DNA from: Neoceratodus forsteri
Lineage: Eukaryota; Chordata; Ceratodontiformes; Ceratodontidae
Assembly (NCBI GenBank): GCA_016271365.2
Contig: CM057451.1
Coordinates: forward strand, 368,735,501-368,799,500
Direction: 5' to 3'
DNA length: 64,000 nt
Part shown: positions 52,200-63,452 of the stretch, piece by piece
Layout: each line of letters starts with the position of its first letter
How positions within the stretch are numbered: position 1 is the first letter of the stretch
The notes under the pieces: model-generated
What the model was told of the DNA's origin: nothing
What the model saw: the letters and a program-made list of their open reading frames with translations, nothing else
The model's database searches: none
Program-made: the position numbers and the translations under genes

Positions 52200-55130
52200 C
52201 AGCCTACTTCCTGCAACCCACCACTATAATTGCCTTATGTCTGTCCCATGCATGTTTCAATTCCCCCACTGTTTTAGACCCAACAACCTCCCCAGGAAGG
52301 TGGTTCCATGCATCCACCACTCTGTCCGTGAAAAAAAATTTCCTCACATTACCCCTGAGCCGTCCGCCCTCTATCTTTAAATTGTGCCCCCTTGTTCTTA
52401 CACATCTCTTTTTCTGAAAGATGCTACCCTTCTGGACTTTGTTGATTCCCTTGAGGTACTTGAACGTTTCTTTCATGTCCCCCCGTCCCGCCTTTCATCA
52501 AGAGTATACATATTAAGCTCTCTCAGTCTCTCTTCATATGACTTCTGTTGCAGACCCTACACCATTTTAGTTGCCCTCCTCTGGACTGCTTCCATCCTGT
52601 CTATGTCCTTGCGTAGACGCGGTCTCCAAAACTGCACACAGTACTCCAGATGGGGTCTCACCAACTGTCTGTATAGAGGGATAACCACTTCCCTTTTTCT
52701 ACTTGTGATGCCCCTTCCTATGCATCCCAGTATCCCCCTGGCTCTCTTACCGACTTTTCACATTGCTTACCCACCTTTAGGTCATCTGATATGACTACCC
52801 CAGGTTCCTTTCCATTTTTGTTGTTGTTAGTACCTCCCCTGCTGTTGTGTACTCTTCTCCTGGGTTTTTGTTTCCCAGGTGCATTACATTGCACTTCTTT
52901 GCACTGAATCTAAGTTCCCATATGTCTGACCATTCCTCCAACCTTGTCAAGTCCCTTCTCATCTTTTTCCCCCTCTTGTGTATCAACTCTGTTACAGATC
53001 TTTGTGTCATCTGCAAAGAAGCATACCTTTCCCTCCAGACCCTCTGCAATGTCACCTATAAAGATGTTAAAGAGGACTGGACCCAGTACTGAGCCCTGAG
53101 GTACTCCACTAGTAACCCCCTTTCTTTGGAATGTGTTCCATTCACTATTACCTTCTGTGTCCTGTTGTGCAGCCAGTTTGCTACCCAGGCTACCACCCTG
53201 GGACCCACTCCCAGGCTGGCTAACTTGATTATTAATCTCTTGTGGCAGGACTGTGTCAAATGCCTTGCTAAAAGTCTGGGTAGGCCATATCCACAGCCCC
53301 TCCCTGGTCTATTACTTTGGTCACCCAGTCAAATAAATCAATTAGATTCATCTGACATGACCTTCCTGCTGTAAATCCATGCTGCTTTTGGTCCTGTGCC
53401 CCGCTGGCCTCTAGGTACTCAACAGTTCTTTCTTTCAGAAGTGATTCCATAATTTTCCCTTCCACTGAGGTCAAACTTACAGGTCTGTAGTTTCCTGCTT
53501 CTGCCTTGCTCCCATTTTTGTGAAGGGGAATCACATCTGCCCTCCTCCAGTCCTCAGGTACCACCCCATCCTGCCATGATTTGCTAAAAAGCGTGGTCAG
53601 TGGTGTCACTAGGTCCTCCCTTAGTTCTTTTAGGATTCTGGGGTGAATCCCGTCAGGCCCCATTGCTTTGTCCACCTTGAGTTTTAGGAGTTCTTTCAGG
53701 ATTCTTTCTTCTGTGAATGGACTGGTGTCAACCCCCCTACCCAGAGTGCTTCTATTGTCTGGTTTAGGTAACTCCTCCTCATCTTCTTTTGTGAATACTG
53801 AGCAAAAGTATTCATTCAGTATCTCTGCCTTTTCACTGTCTCCCTCTGCCCACCTCCCCTTCTCCTTTATTAATCTTCACTATCCCTCCCTCAACCTTTC
53901 TATGCTCCCTAATGTACATATAAAAGGTTTTATCCCCCTTCTTAACTGAGTTGGCTATTTTTTCCTTGGTTTGGGCCTTTGCTTTTCTGACTGCCTTCCC
54001 CACTTCTTTCTGCTTTAATTGATACAGTTCCCTGTTGTGCTCCTTCTGTGATTCCTTATACTTTTTGAATGCAGCCTTTTTCTCCTTAACCTTCCCTGCC
54101 ACCTCTTTTGAGAACCATAGTGGTTTTCTTCTCCGCTTTGTTATCTTTGTTTGTTTCACACAAAGGTTTGTTGCCTCTATGGTGGCAGTTTTGATTTTTC
54201 TCCACTGTTCTTTCACCCCCTCCTTTTTGGCCATTTACTAGTGCATTCTTCAGGTATTCACCCATTTTGCCAAAGTCAGCCCTTCTAAAGTCCAGTATCC
54301 TTGTTTTTGTATGGCTTATCTCCATGGTTGTGCTCATTGTGAAGCACACTGTGTAGTGGTCGCTTGTTCCCAGATGTCTACTGACTTCTAAATTTGTGAT
54401 CCTCTCTCCATTTGAGAGTACCAGGTCTAGTATTGCTCCCTCCGAGTGAGTTCCAACACTAGCTGTCTAAGGCCTGCCCCCTGCAGGGCATTGAGAATGA
54501 CCCAGCTCTTGGATGTGGCTAAAGTACATGTCATCCAGTTAACATCTGGCATATTCAGGTCCCCCATCAACAGTATCTCCCCTTTTTCAGCCATTTTGAG
54601 AATGTCCTCTATCATTTTCTTGTCCATTTCCTCCCCTTGAGACGGGGGTCTGTATACAACCCCTGTGCAGATTGTGATGCCATTCCCTGTCTCCAAGGTG
54701 ACCCAGAGTACCTCTTCTCCTCCCCCCTTTACTTTTTAGTTCTGTAGCTTTGATCCCTTCCCTTATGTATAGAGCTACTCCACCTCCTCTTTTACCTTCC
54801 CTGTCCCTTCTGTAGATTGTGTACCCTGGTATGTTGACATCCCAGTCATGGTTCTCTGCGTGCCATGTTTCCGTGACTGCCACAATATTCAATTGTTCAT
54901 CTTCCATCAGGACTACTAGCTCAGGAAGCTTGTTTCCCAGACTACGGGCATTGGTACTCATTGCCCTCCATTTAATGTTGGCTTTATCCCTTTTTCCCCC
55001 ATCCCTGCTGTTATTGCCATTGTCTATTTTTCCATTTACCCCTGTCCTGCCCTGTGTTGAGCTCTGTACCTCAGTGTTTACCTTACTACCTGCCATGTTT
55101 TGTGGGGGGAGGCTTGAAATTTCCTGCCTT
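52200..55130 (-). pseudogene. CR1 copy 5 ORF2 (endonuclease and reverse transcriptase)
   Basis: Minus strand. The endonuclease starts STNARSLGNKLPELVVLM and VAVTETWHAENHDWDV at about 54960-54840, then GGGVALYIREGI, LLMGDLNMPDVNW (GDxN block) near 54560, and ILDFRRADFGKMGEYL near 54290. The linker has KTFYMYIREHRK. The reverse transcriptase reads DKAMGPDGIHPRILKEL (53672), QHGFTAGRSCQMNL, an AYPDF-type motif A (YLDF damaged by a single change and a frameshift), the GVPQGS region in pieces, and FFADDTKI (complement of 53000-53026) as motif C. At least six frameshifts or stops. Length of the whole is normal for CR1. Confidence 0.88.
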
Positions 55131-55149
55131 TTATCAGCAGCTCCCCCCT

Positions 55150-56093
55150 TGGCTAGTTTAAAAACTTGCCAAGGAAGCATTTAAACCTGTCACCTAGGAG
55201 CTTGGTTCTCTTCATGGACAGATGCAGACCATCGTGCCAGTATAGACCTTTATCTCTCCAGGTGGACCTCATGTCCCCAATGAAGCCAAAGCCCTGTGCG
55301 CTGTACCAGTTTTGCAACCATTCATTAAACTGCATGGTATGCAGAACCCTAGCCTCACTACTGCCATGGACTGGCAGCACCTCTGAGAAGGTTACCGTGC
55401 TTGCTACCTGTCTGAGGCCCCTCCCCAACTCCACAAATTCATTCTGCACTGCATTGATCCCATGCCTAGCTAGGTCATTTGTCCCAAGGTGTACAATGAT
55501 ATCTAGTTCCCTCTCCTGTGATGCTGCTTCTGCAATCCTGAGGATTCACTTCCTGTTCCTCCAAGCCATGGCACCAGGCAGGCCTTTACTTCCTTCCTCT
55601 CCCTTCCCCAGTTTTACTCCCTAACAATTAAGTCCTCATCAGAAGCTGTTTCTCCCGTGTGGTGTTCCTTGCCACCCTTTTGTGGGTCTCCCTTGTGGAT
55701 GTCCTCAGCATTCTTCTGGGTCGCCACTGAGGGTGCCATCATAGAGGAACCTTGCTCTGCCAGAATGGCATATGATTTGTGTAGAGGTACAACTAGGGGG
55801 CTTCACCTCTGGTTCACCACCCGCACCCTCCCAGAACTCACTGTGGTCCAACTGCTCTTCATACTTGGCAACCTCTGAGGCAGTGGTTGTGGCAGTGGTA
55901 CTCTTTGGGTGGGGGAGGCCTCCTTAGTCCTTGCTAGTTCAGCCTGAAGGTGGGCAACCTCCTCCCTCAGAGCTGACAGTTGCCTGCAAATAGGACAGCA
56001 ACGCAGTTTCCAGAATGTCTCCCGGAAAACTGCTGCCCCACAGCCAGTGCATTGCACCACTCCCCACATGTCCCTCTCCCTTATAATATACAA
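55150..56093 (-). pseudogene. CR1 copy 5 ORF1 with zinc-finger-like start and SGNH esterase
   Basis: Minus strand. The N-terminus at 56093 begins MYIIRERDMWGVVQCTGCGA and has CTGC...CCPIC, a Cys pattern like the PHD-type motif of CR1 ORF1. A coiled-coil-like QLSALREEVAHLQAELAR follows, then a Pro-rich stretch. After a gap with frameshifts comes an SGNH hydrolase: HLGTNDLAR near 55490, FSEVLPVHG near 55380, and YWHDGLHLS (the D-x-x-H catalytic block) near 55225. So all parts of a CR1 ORF1 are visible in order. In the family it binds RNA and may act on lipids. Confidence 0.82.
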
Positions 56094-56097
56094 TATG

Positions 56098-56100
<3 letters not shown>

Positions 56101-56130
<30 letters not shown>
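56101..56130. repeat. TA microsatellite
   Basis: About 14 TA units, at the border between the CR1 ORF1 start and its 5' untranslated region. Confidence 0.95.
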
Positions 56131-56135
<5 letters not shown>

Positions 56136-56290
56136 TATTATTGTGGTGTGTATCTACCCTTTATGCACTGTGCTGGGTTATTAAGAATATGATAGTTCTG
56201 TCCCAAGACCTGTTGAGGAAGTGATGTTAGAACTGTGGCAACAAAGAAATGCCCGCCTGGGGTGTGGGGTGTGGGGAAGGGGTGGGTGGG

Positions 56291-56865
56291 TAGTCCACAG
56301 CCACTGGTGACTGTTAGAAACAATCAAATACACAACTGCTCCACCACCCTGGTGAGTACTGCCTTTATAGTAATTCAACTAACACACAATTTACTAGACC
56401 ACTGCTCCTACACAAATCACTCTACTGAGTCCAGGGATAAAAATGAACTCACTCCTCAGCCAGCAGGACACTCTTAAAATGTTGCAAAAATATCCTTCCA
56501 AATCCTAGGTCTCAACCCCAGCAATCAAGCAAATTCAGTTGTATCTCACTCCCTCTGGTTATAAAATAACTACACTTTTAATGGAATCCTGCAATTCTCT
56601 GCTTAATGCCAATAAGGAAAAAAAATGAAACTTTTTGTAGAAAGCGTAGCTCCCCTCCTTAACAAGCCCCCAACAATATTATGCCTTACCAGGTTTCCAG
56701 GTCCTAAATGGAGTTACAGTTTGTTCTTTGTGGTGTAGCAAGGTTCTCAGCTTCCAACAGACAAATCAAAGTCAGTCTGACTCAGTCGGTCCTGAGTTGG
56801 GAGTGTGGGCTTGAGGAGGCCAAGGTGCCTTCATCTAGCCCCAGGAATGGGGTTTTTACTTCTTT
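56291..56865. other. No recognisable feature
   Basis: Sequence between the CR1 5' end and an LS repeat. No frame, repeat end or structure supported. Confidence 0.45.
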
Positions 56866-57165
56866 TTTTGGTGTCCCCCTCAGAGCGCAGCTCAAGAAGG
56901 AAAAGTCATGCCCCAAATTCTGCCCCATATGTCCGTTGCGCCACCATGCGGGGTGCCTCCGACTACCACCAGGGGCCACTCCAGGAGTGATCGCTTCCCT
57001 ACAACCCTCCCCAGGAAGAGAGAGCAGTCCTATGGATACCCAATCTCTTCCCCCACCTGCTGACCCCCAGCGACCCGGGCTCTTTCCTGAACCCGGGTCG
57101 CCGGAGTGGCATGAGGTGTGGCATCCAGCGCCTCAACCCTCGGTGCAACCAGGCTGGCACAATGT
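56866..57165 (-). mobile_element. Long SINE-like repeat (LS), copy 7, truncated
   Basis: Minus-oriented family head: on its own strand it begins gccagcctggttgcaccgag at 57162, then the hairpin cccgggttcaggaaagagcccggg (6 bp perfect stem) at about 57094-57071. Only about 300 bases are recognisable; the tail is not found. Confidence 0.72.
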
Positions 57166-57169
57166 GTCT

Positions 57170-57310
57170 GAGCTTCTGAAGTGAGAAGATTCATTCTTCT
57201 GTGCAAGTCTGAGTTTCCAAGTGAGAAAATTCATTCTTTTGTACAAATCTGAGCCTTGGAGGTGAGAAGATGTGCCCATCTTCTGCAAGTTAATGTCTGA
57301 GTCTGAGAGA
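57170..57310. repeat. Tandem hairpin repeat, three or more units
   Basis: Units of about 40-45 bases: gtctgag, a short variable part, gtgagaagattcattcttct and tgcaagtctgag, starting near 57170, 57208 and 57248. Each contains an inverted repeat around agaaga...tcttct. The same unit occurs at 51796-51875. Confidence 0.7.
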
Positions 57311-57319
57311 CTATTTTCC

Positions 57320-58740
57320 ATTAACCTCTAGTGGGAAACTCAGAGACTATGCCCTGTTGGTGAGTGAGCCACCACTGCAGGCTGGCAGTGTGGCTGAAGC
57401 TCTACAGCTGATGTTCTTGAGTACCAGAAAAAGAGTGACTGCCTTCCAAGGTCAGCGTGGGGAAATCAGCTAGGTTGTGTCACTGCTAGGCATTACCGAT
57501 GTGTCTCCCACTTAGGGTTTATGCCTAAACATGGGGGTTGGGCATGCTGGCCGGGGTTTCCATTACTAGCGGGTTCCAGTTCTGTGATGGCGAAAGAAGA
57601 AGATGGCAGGCTGCCAGAAAAGCTGAGAGATGTCCAGCCTACCAAAACTGCAAGAAAAGCCAAGAGGAGGCCCAAAGCTGCAATGTTCCTGCTGCTCATC
57701 TCAGCAATCTAAGCATCCAAGCCCTACTGATTCAATTGCCCCATGTCTACAGTCTACATGTCATCAGCTGCACAAGCCAAGAGACTTTTCTTCAAACTGT
57801 GAGTAACTCAGGGCTTGCCCTGCATCTGGGGAACTGTAAATAGTTGCTAAGTTTCAATAACCAAATTGAAGTTGCCACTTAAGTTCTGAGTTTAGCTGCC
57901 CAGCTAAAGGATCAAGTTTCATCAAGTAGTTACTGCAACCATGGAAAAAGGTTTGAATCTAATTTGTTGTTAAGTGCTCCGACGCTGGCCAACCAGCTGC
58001 AACATATCAGGCCTGCAACCCTTCAAAGGCTGAGTAACTAGGGATAGAGTGTCGGGGCTGTTACCCAACTGACTGTGAACTGGTACTAGTTGGGGTGTAG
58101 TTATCTGGCCTAGGCAGCTAGTTAGATAGAGAGTATAGATCTGTATCTGCTTACGTGCTGGTGGGAGGCAGGAACTTGAAATGTTCCTGGGTTTACAGAT
58201 AGTGAATTAATGGAGTTTACAAAATGCTAATACTAAAAGTTGCCTAACTTCTACATCCATTTTCTCTTTTCCTAGCCCTTCCCCATGTAAATAAATTATT
58301 GGTTAACCTTTTACATCTGTCTCATGAGCATATTATTAGAGTATATTATTAGGTTAAGTCAATAATTGCCAATATATTGAAATTGGTTTTGGTTTATGGT
58401 AATCAATGAGTAGGGTGACAGTGTGGGGAGGTGGGGAGGTACAGAATCCTAGGGCGTTGTACTGCTAAATATCTGGCCAACTTTGCATTTTAACTCTGGG
58501 TGGAGGCACCACACTAATTATGTTATATCTTTGGGAAGAACCCCTTCCCCTTTTTCCATCAGAAACAGAGCCCAGACCCCTTAACCTGGTTGAGGCCTAC
58601 CAGGCATACGTAGTAGTCTCCTGGTACATTGCACCCGGGTTACATGCCATTCTCTGCAACCCCTGTATAGCAGACATTGTCAGCTTCTTCTATGCCCCAG
58701 TACAAGTTGTAAACTGCCTACTAACAGCCTGCTAATCCTC
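57320..58740 (+). repeat. LTR-like repeat, second copy (class uncertain)
   Basis: Non-coding stretch that shares its last part with 46790-48780 (gggtggaggcacc at 58498, ccccttaacctg at 58577, gtagtag at 58610, gggttacat at 58638). It also has aaccagctgcaac (57990) in common with 48181, and a possible polyadenylation signal taaataaatt at 58287. Ends not defined. Confidence 0.35.
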
Positions 58741-59090
58741 CCTTTATTGTTCAGCTGGTTTGTATAGCACTATAGAGGCATCACTCAACTCACCTGATGC
58801 CTAATACCTGACACTTTACTCCGGGGGATTACTCTACAGCACACGTTGCCTGTCCATGTAACCTCCCCCTCCTCCCTTTGATAGTTGCTCCTCCACCACT
58901 GATCCCCAAGTCAGCACAGGCAATGTACAGCAAAATCTTATCAATCTTGTTTACTGCTCATTCCCCAGTCAGCTGCAAATAGAGTTCCCCATACCCATGG
59001 TTGGCAGAGGAGGGGGTATGTTATGACAATGTTAACTTTGGTAAGTGAGCTGGGGGCAAAAAAGATTCATATTTTAAGATTTTAGGACAT
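58741..59090. other. No recognisable feature
   Basis: Nothing supported between the LTR-like stretch and the Tigger-like end. Confidence 0.45.
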
Positions 59091-59165
59091 AGCGGACACA
59101 CCGTATAAGGCATAATGGACACAACCTGCTTACACAAACGTGTCCGTTGTAAGACGGTTCCACTG
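59091..59165 (-). repeat. Tigger/pogo-like terminal inverted repeat, right
   Basis: Read on the minus strand it begins CAGTGGAACCGTCTTACAAC at 59165 and continues ggacacg...tgtccattatg...tgtccgctatg. It is followed on the plus strand by TA (59166-59167), matching TA before 49051. Both ends are CAGT with spaced ggac boxes, as in pogo/Tigger elements. Confidence 0.6.
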
Positions 59166-59454
59166 TAAGCACAAACTACCACAATAAACACGGAATCGTA
59201 AAAAACTGGAGGTCTATAAATATCTGAAGGCATTTTATACATACAGTATAATGATCCAAAAGGAGTGCAAGATATAAAGAAAGCACAATGAATAGAATGG
59301 CTAGAGTTACTAGCATTGTATTATATCTCCACGGTGCCTCACTCTCCAGGTTGGTTGCCAGAATCCTTTGTTTATTAAGAAAAATAGAGTATTCCCATTG
59401 TTAATCCCATTGTTAGTTGGACTTGCAAGGAATACTGTTATGGCAGTAAGGTGT

Positions 59455-59985
59455 CCTGAGAAATGGGTCCCAAAAAATCCTGATAGGCCTACAGTGTACT
59501 TGCATTTTTGTTAGAGAGTCATTGCCCCACTGCATTGAGACACTATATTGTCCTTGGGGCATCAGAAGATCTTAAATTACAGAGCAAGAGTCTCTTGGTA
59601 GATATGCTAATTGCCGCTAACCACTGTGCTATTGGGGAATGCTTCAGCAGACTGGGGGACATAAGGCCCAGTAGGAAAAGAGGGCCATCTTGGGGGAACC
59701 CTGGACCTACAGTGGTTTCACAAACCCTTTTGATGCCCACCCAGTATTCTTGTACATGAGGACATTCCCATAGAATATGTGTGACGGCTACAGTAGAGGG
59801 AACAGTGATTGCTAGAAGCACCCCAGTTATCTGGAGCAAGTTTAGGTTAGTGGAGGTGGAAGAGGCTCGTGAAGAAATCTCGAATCTGGGGCCCACTTAG
59901 TGTGAACTGGCTCCAGGCCCAACCTGTCTTATGGTGGGACGTGTGGGGTCCATGGCCCTAGTGTTCATTGAGATTATCTAGTGTT
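59455..59985 (-). mobile_element. Tx1-type LINE fragment, C-terminal part
   Basis: Minus strand, about 117 codons open at 59896-59543: THILWECPHVQEYWVGIKRV is the Cys/His block of Tx1 ORF2, followed by DGPLFLLGLMSP and QWLAAISISTKRLLLCNLRS. Both ends are truncated and no A-rich tail is visible at the left. Confidence 0.75.
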
Positions 59986-59999
59986 CACTCTTGAAGGGT

Positions 60000-61395
60000 C
60001 TGTTCCCTAGTGCCTTGAAAGAGGCACTGGTGAAGCCCCTTCTGAAGGAATCATCTCTGAACCCGGACTGCTTGGTGAATTATAGACTGGTCTCTAACCT
60101 CTCCTTTCTGGGGAAGGTTATTGAGAAAATAGTGTCTCCACAGCTCGAAGCACATTCCCCAGCCTTTGACATCTATGAACCTTTCCAGTTGGGATTTAGG
60201 TCCAGACATAGTACTGAAACTGCACCAGTCAGGGTGCATAATGATCTCCTCAGGGCTAGAGATAGAGGGAAATGGTCAGTTCTCATTCTCCTCAATCTCT
60301 CTTTAGCATTGACACTGAGGACCATGGTGTTTTGAATCATCTGAGGGAGCTCTGTGAACTCACCGGTATTGTCATCTGCTAGTTCGAGTCTTTTCTCATA
60401 GGTAGGACACAGAGGGTGGCGATGGGAAATTCCTCCTCACTCCCAAAGCCCTTTTCTTGTGGAGTTCCTCAAGGCTCGATCCTCACACCCATGCTGTTTG
60501 CTGTGTACATGCTTTCCCTGGGAGAGCTCAACAGAAGTTACAGTGTGGGGTTTCACTGCTATGCAGATGACACCCAGCTGTATATGTCATTTGCATCTGG
60601 GACACATGGTGCAGTTGAGGTACTGGACACATGTTTGGCCGAGATCCAGGATTGGATGTCCTCTAACTGGCTGAAGCTCAACCTGGGCAAGCCGGAGGTG
60701 CAGGTGATTGAGCCTGGTCACTGGTAGGGTGCAGAAATGACAGGGTAGGTAATGGTGTAATGCTGGGCTTCTCCCTACTTACTTCCTTTGCTAAGGTGAA
60801 CAATCTGGGGGTCATTCAAGACAATAGACTGATATTTGAGGCTCAGGCATCAGTTGTCTGGAGTGGCTTTTGCCATCTCAGGAATATTTCCCTGATTAAA
60901 GCCTTAATCCTGCTTGAGGACCTGCTGTCATGAGTACCTGTTTTTGTAACCTCCAGACTTGACTACTGTAGTGCCTTTTACCTCAGATTAGGGGAGGGGT
61001 CCTGTGTCACCAGCAGCTGGTACAGAATGCAATAGCTAGGTTGCTGATGGGCCTTGTGAGGTCTAGTCATGTGACCCTTGTACTGCAGGATCTGCATTGG
61101 CTTCTGATGATGCGGAGAATCACCTTTAGGGTTGGTCTTCTGACCTATAAAGCCCAATACAAACTGGGCCCTGGCTACTTGAGTGACCTCCTGTTTCCTT
61201 ACTATACCCAGCGCTCTCTCCATTTCTCTGAGACAGGCCTGTTAGCAATTCTCAAGGCCCAGCTTAAATTCTCGGGTGACCGTTTATTTGTAGTAGCAGG
61301 ACCAGCCATGTGGAACTCACTTCCAACCTTTGAGAAAGGCCCCCTCATCGGAGGCCTTTAAGCAGGGATTGAAGGCACATCTGTTTAGGGAGGCA
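60000..61395 (+). pseudogene. L2-clade copy 5 reverse transcriptase and C-terminus
   Basis: [19 protein letters not shown], then [19 protein letters not shown], a motif A region with [13 protein letters not shown] (family LLDLSAAFDT, aspartates lost), FSCGVPQGSILTPMLFAVYM (motif B) at about 60450-60510, and GFHCYADDTQLYMS (motif C, YADD intact) near 60550-60590. The C-terminus runs VLQDLHWLLMMRRITFRVGL and AGPAMWNSLP, the usual end. Frame changes at about 60335, 60730 and 61360. Confidence 0.85.
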
Positions 61396-61410
61396 TTTAG
61401 AGTTTAGTTT
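60000..61410 (+). mobile_element. L2-clade LINE copy 5 (different subfamily)
   Basis: A plus-strand, 5'-truncated LINE that starts within the reverse transcriptase and ends after its C-terminus near 61410. It is closer to L2/Maui-type proteins than copies 1-4 ([19 protein letters not shown] rather than YCPISLLPILAKLQEHLV), so it is a distinct lineage. No characteristic tail was found. Confidence 0.8.
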
Positions 61411-62040
61411 AGTTATCTTCTTGAAGTTGGAAGCATACTGTTTTGAAACAACTGGGAGCTGTGTGGGAGACACTATATTGGACTATCAATCTGAAAGAAA
61501 GCTCACTGTTGATCAAATCTGAGGGAGGTGTACCTTACTTTACTTCAACTCTTACACTTGGTATTTGTGTTTATTTATTGATTTATTTTTTAATCAAGAA
61601 GGGAGTTTGCAAAACTTCTTATCTTGTGAGTAACTTCAGAAGGATTGAAATACTGCACATTTAATTTTCCCTTGTGGTTAGCTGGATTGCCTACTAGTAT
61701 TTTGTGACAGTTTGCATCAAACTATTTTTAAATAAATTACTGGTGGCTAAGGACTTGTCATTGCAAACCCTGCATTTTGTGTATTTGAACCCAGACAGTG
61801 CCTCAGGTGGTGGAAACTGGTTCCCCCGATTGCTTTCAGAGCACAGCATACCAGGTTGTATTGGCTCAGGGAAGGCTTACATCACAGATATTGGGCTCAA
61901 TTGCTTGATGCTTCTCTGATTGTTTGTTGTTTTGCTGGGTATTTTCTGTTAAATTGTTGTGCAGGTTTTCTTGCTGAAAGGAAGGTCAGCAATCATCGTA
62001 GTGGTGGGTCAGAGCTTGTAGCTGATTGTTGCCGGAGGGC
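61411..62040. other. No recognisable feature
   Basis: AT-rich sequence with a tttatttattgattt stretch at about 61570. Nothing coding is recognised. The last 60 bases may already be CR1 5' untranslated sequence. Confidence 0.45.
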
Positions 62041-63452
62041 ATGGCTTGGGCCCCACCCTCCCTGCCTGTCACCCCCCCAAGTGTCATTTCCTTTATACCA
62101 GGGGTTCTGACATCATTTCCTCAAAGCGCAAGGGGCATACAACTGTCATATTCTTACCAGCACAGCACACTGCATTGAGGGAAAACGCATGCACACTAAC
62201 TGAAAAACAAACAAACAAAAAACACTTAAACAGGATAAACAGGAAAGAAGACAGACATGTAGGGAGTAGTTAAATACATTGGCTGTGGGGCAGCAGTCTT
62301 CTGGGAGACTTTCTGGAGGCTGTGATGGTGCCCTATTTTCAGGCAACTCTCTGCTCTGAGGGAGGAGGTTGCCCATCTCCAGGCCAAACTGGATAGCAGT
62401 AGGGGAGCCTCCACCACCCAGAGAACTTCAGGTCCACCACCACTGCCTCAGAGGTTGCCAATAAACAGGAGTGGTAGGACCACGGTGAGCTCAGGGAGGG
62501 TGAGTGTGGTGGAACAGAGGCGCATCCCTCCAGTTGTCCTGCTCCAAAATCCATACACCATTATGGTAGAGCGTAGTTCCCCCATGGAGGCACCCATAGT
62601 GAAGACCGAGGAGGTTGCTGGAAACTGCCACAAGGGAGGCCCACAGGAAGGTGGCATGGGACACCAGAAGGGAAGGGAAGTAAGCAGCATCTGGTGGGGG
62701 ACTCAATTACTAGGGGTGTATAACTGGGGGAGGCAGGGAAAAGTGAAGTAAGGTGCCTTCCCAGCGCCATGGTTTGGAGGGACAGGAAGTGAATCCTTAG
62801 GATCATGAGAGCAGCTGCATGGCAGAGGGAGCTGGATGTCATTGTCCACCTAAGGACAAATGACTTGACTGGGCATGGGATCAGAGCAGTGTAGGAGGAG
62901 TTTGTGGAGTTGGGGAGGGGCTTTAGACAAGCAGCATGCACAGTATCCTTCTCAGAGGTGCTGCCTGCTTATGGCATGGGTGAGGCAAGGGTATGCCACA
63001 GCATGTGAGTCAATGAATGGTTGAAAAACTGGTGTGGAGCACAGGATTTTGGCTTCACTGGGGACTGGGGTCCCACCTGGAGGGATACTAACCTATACTG
63101 GCATGATGGTCTGCATCTGTCATGGAGGGGAACCAGTCTCCAGGGTGATAGGTTTAAATGCTTCAGTGACAAGCTTTTAAACTAGCCAAGGGGGGCACTG
63201 ATAAAAAGGAAGGAATTCCCAGCCTCCCCTCACAAAACAGGGTAGTTAGTGAGGTAAACACCAAGGTAGAAAGGTCAATAGGGAGCAGGACAGGAGGTAA
63301 ATGGTGAAGGCAAAGTCAGTAAGGGCAGAGATGGGGCAAAAAGAGGTAAAGCCATCAGAAAATGGAGAGTAATGAATACCAATGCCCATAGTCTGAGTAA
63401 CAAGCTTCCCGAACTAGTTGTCTTGATGGAAAAGGAACACCTGGGGATCACA
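62040..63452 (+). mobile_element. CR1 LINE copy 6, 5' half
   Basis: Plus-strand CR1 starting with a 5' untranslated region that aligns with that of copy 5, then ORF1 and the first bases of ORF2. It breaks off near 63452, just before the VAVTETW block, where a Tx1 LINE begins. It is the second copy in the window with a CR1 5' end. Confidence 0.83.
62300..63190 (+). pseudogene. CR1 copy 6 ORF1 remnant
   Basis: After a degraded N-terminus, QLSALREEVAHLQAKL (62341-62390) gives the coiled-coil-like part, followed by RLPINRSGRTTVSSGRVSVV. The esterase reads VHLRTNDLTG near 62848 (GTND changed to RTND), FSEVLPAYGMGEARV near 62950 and YWHDGLHLSWRG near 63097. Two or more frameshifts. ORF2 begins near 63240 and is cut at 63452. 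Confidence 0.8.

Larger units (their letters stand above)
52104..56290 (-). mobile_element. Near full-length CR1 LINE, copy 5
   Basis: About 4.2 kb on the minus strand with all CR1 parts: 5' untranslated sequence (56290-56094), ORF1 (56093-55150), ORF2 with endonuclease and reverse transcriptase (about 55130-52200) and the 3' module gatggcagataaggaccact with tail (52104-52130). The 5' untranslated part aligns with that of the CR1 at 62.04 kb (gacatcatttcctcaa against gacatcacttcctcaa), which supports a full-length start. Several frameshifts make it dead. Confidence 0.88.
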
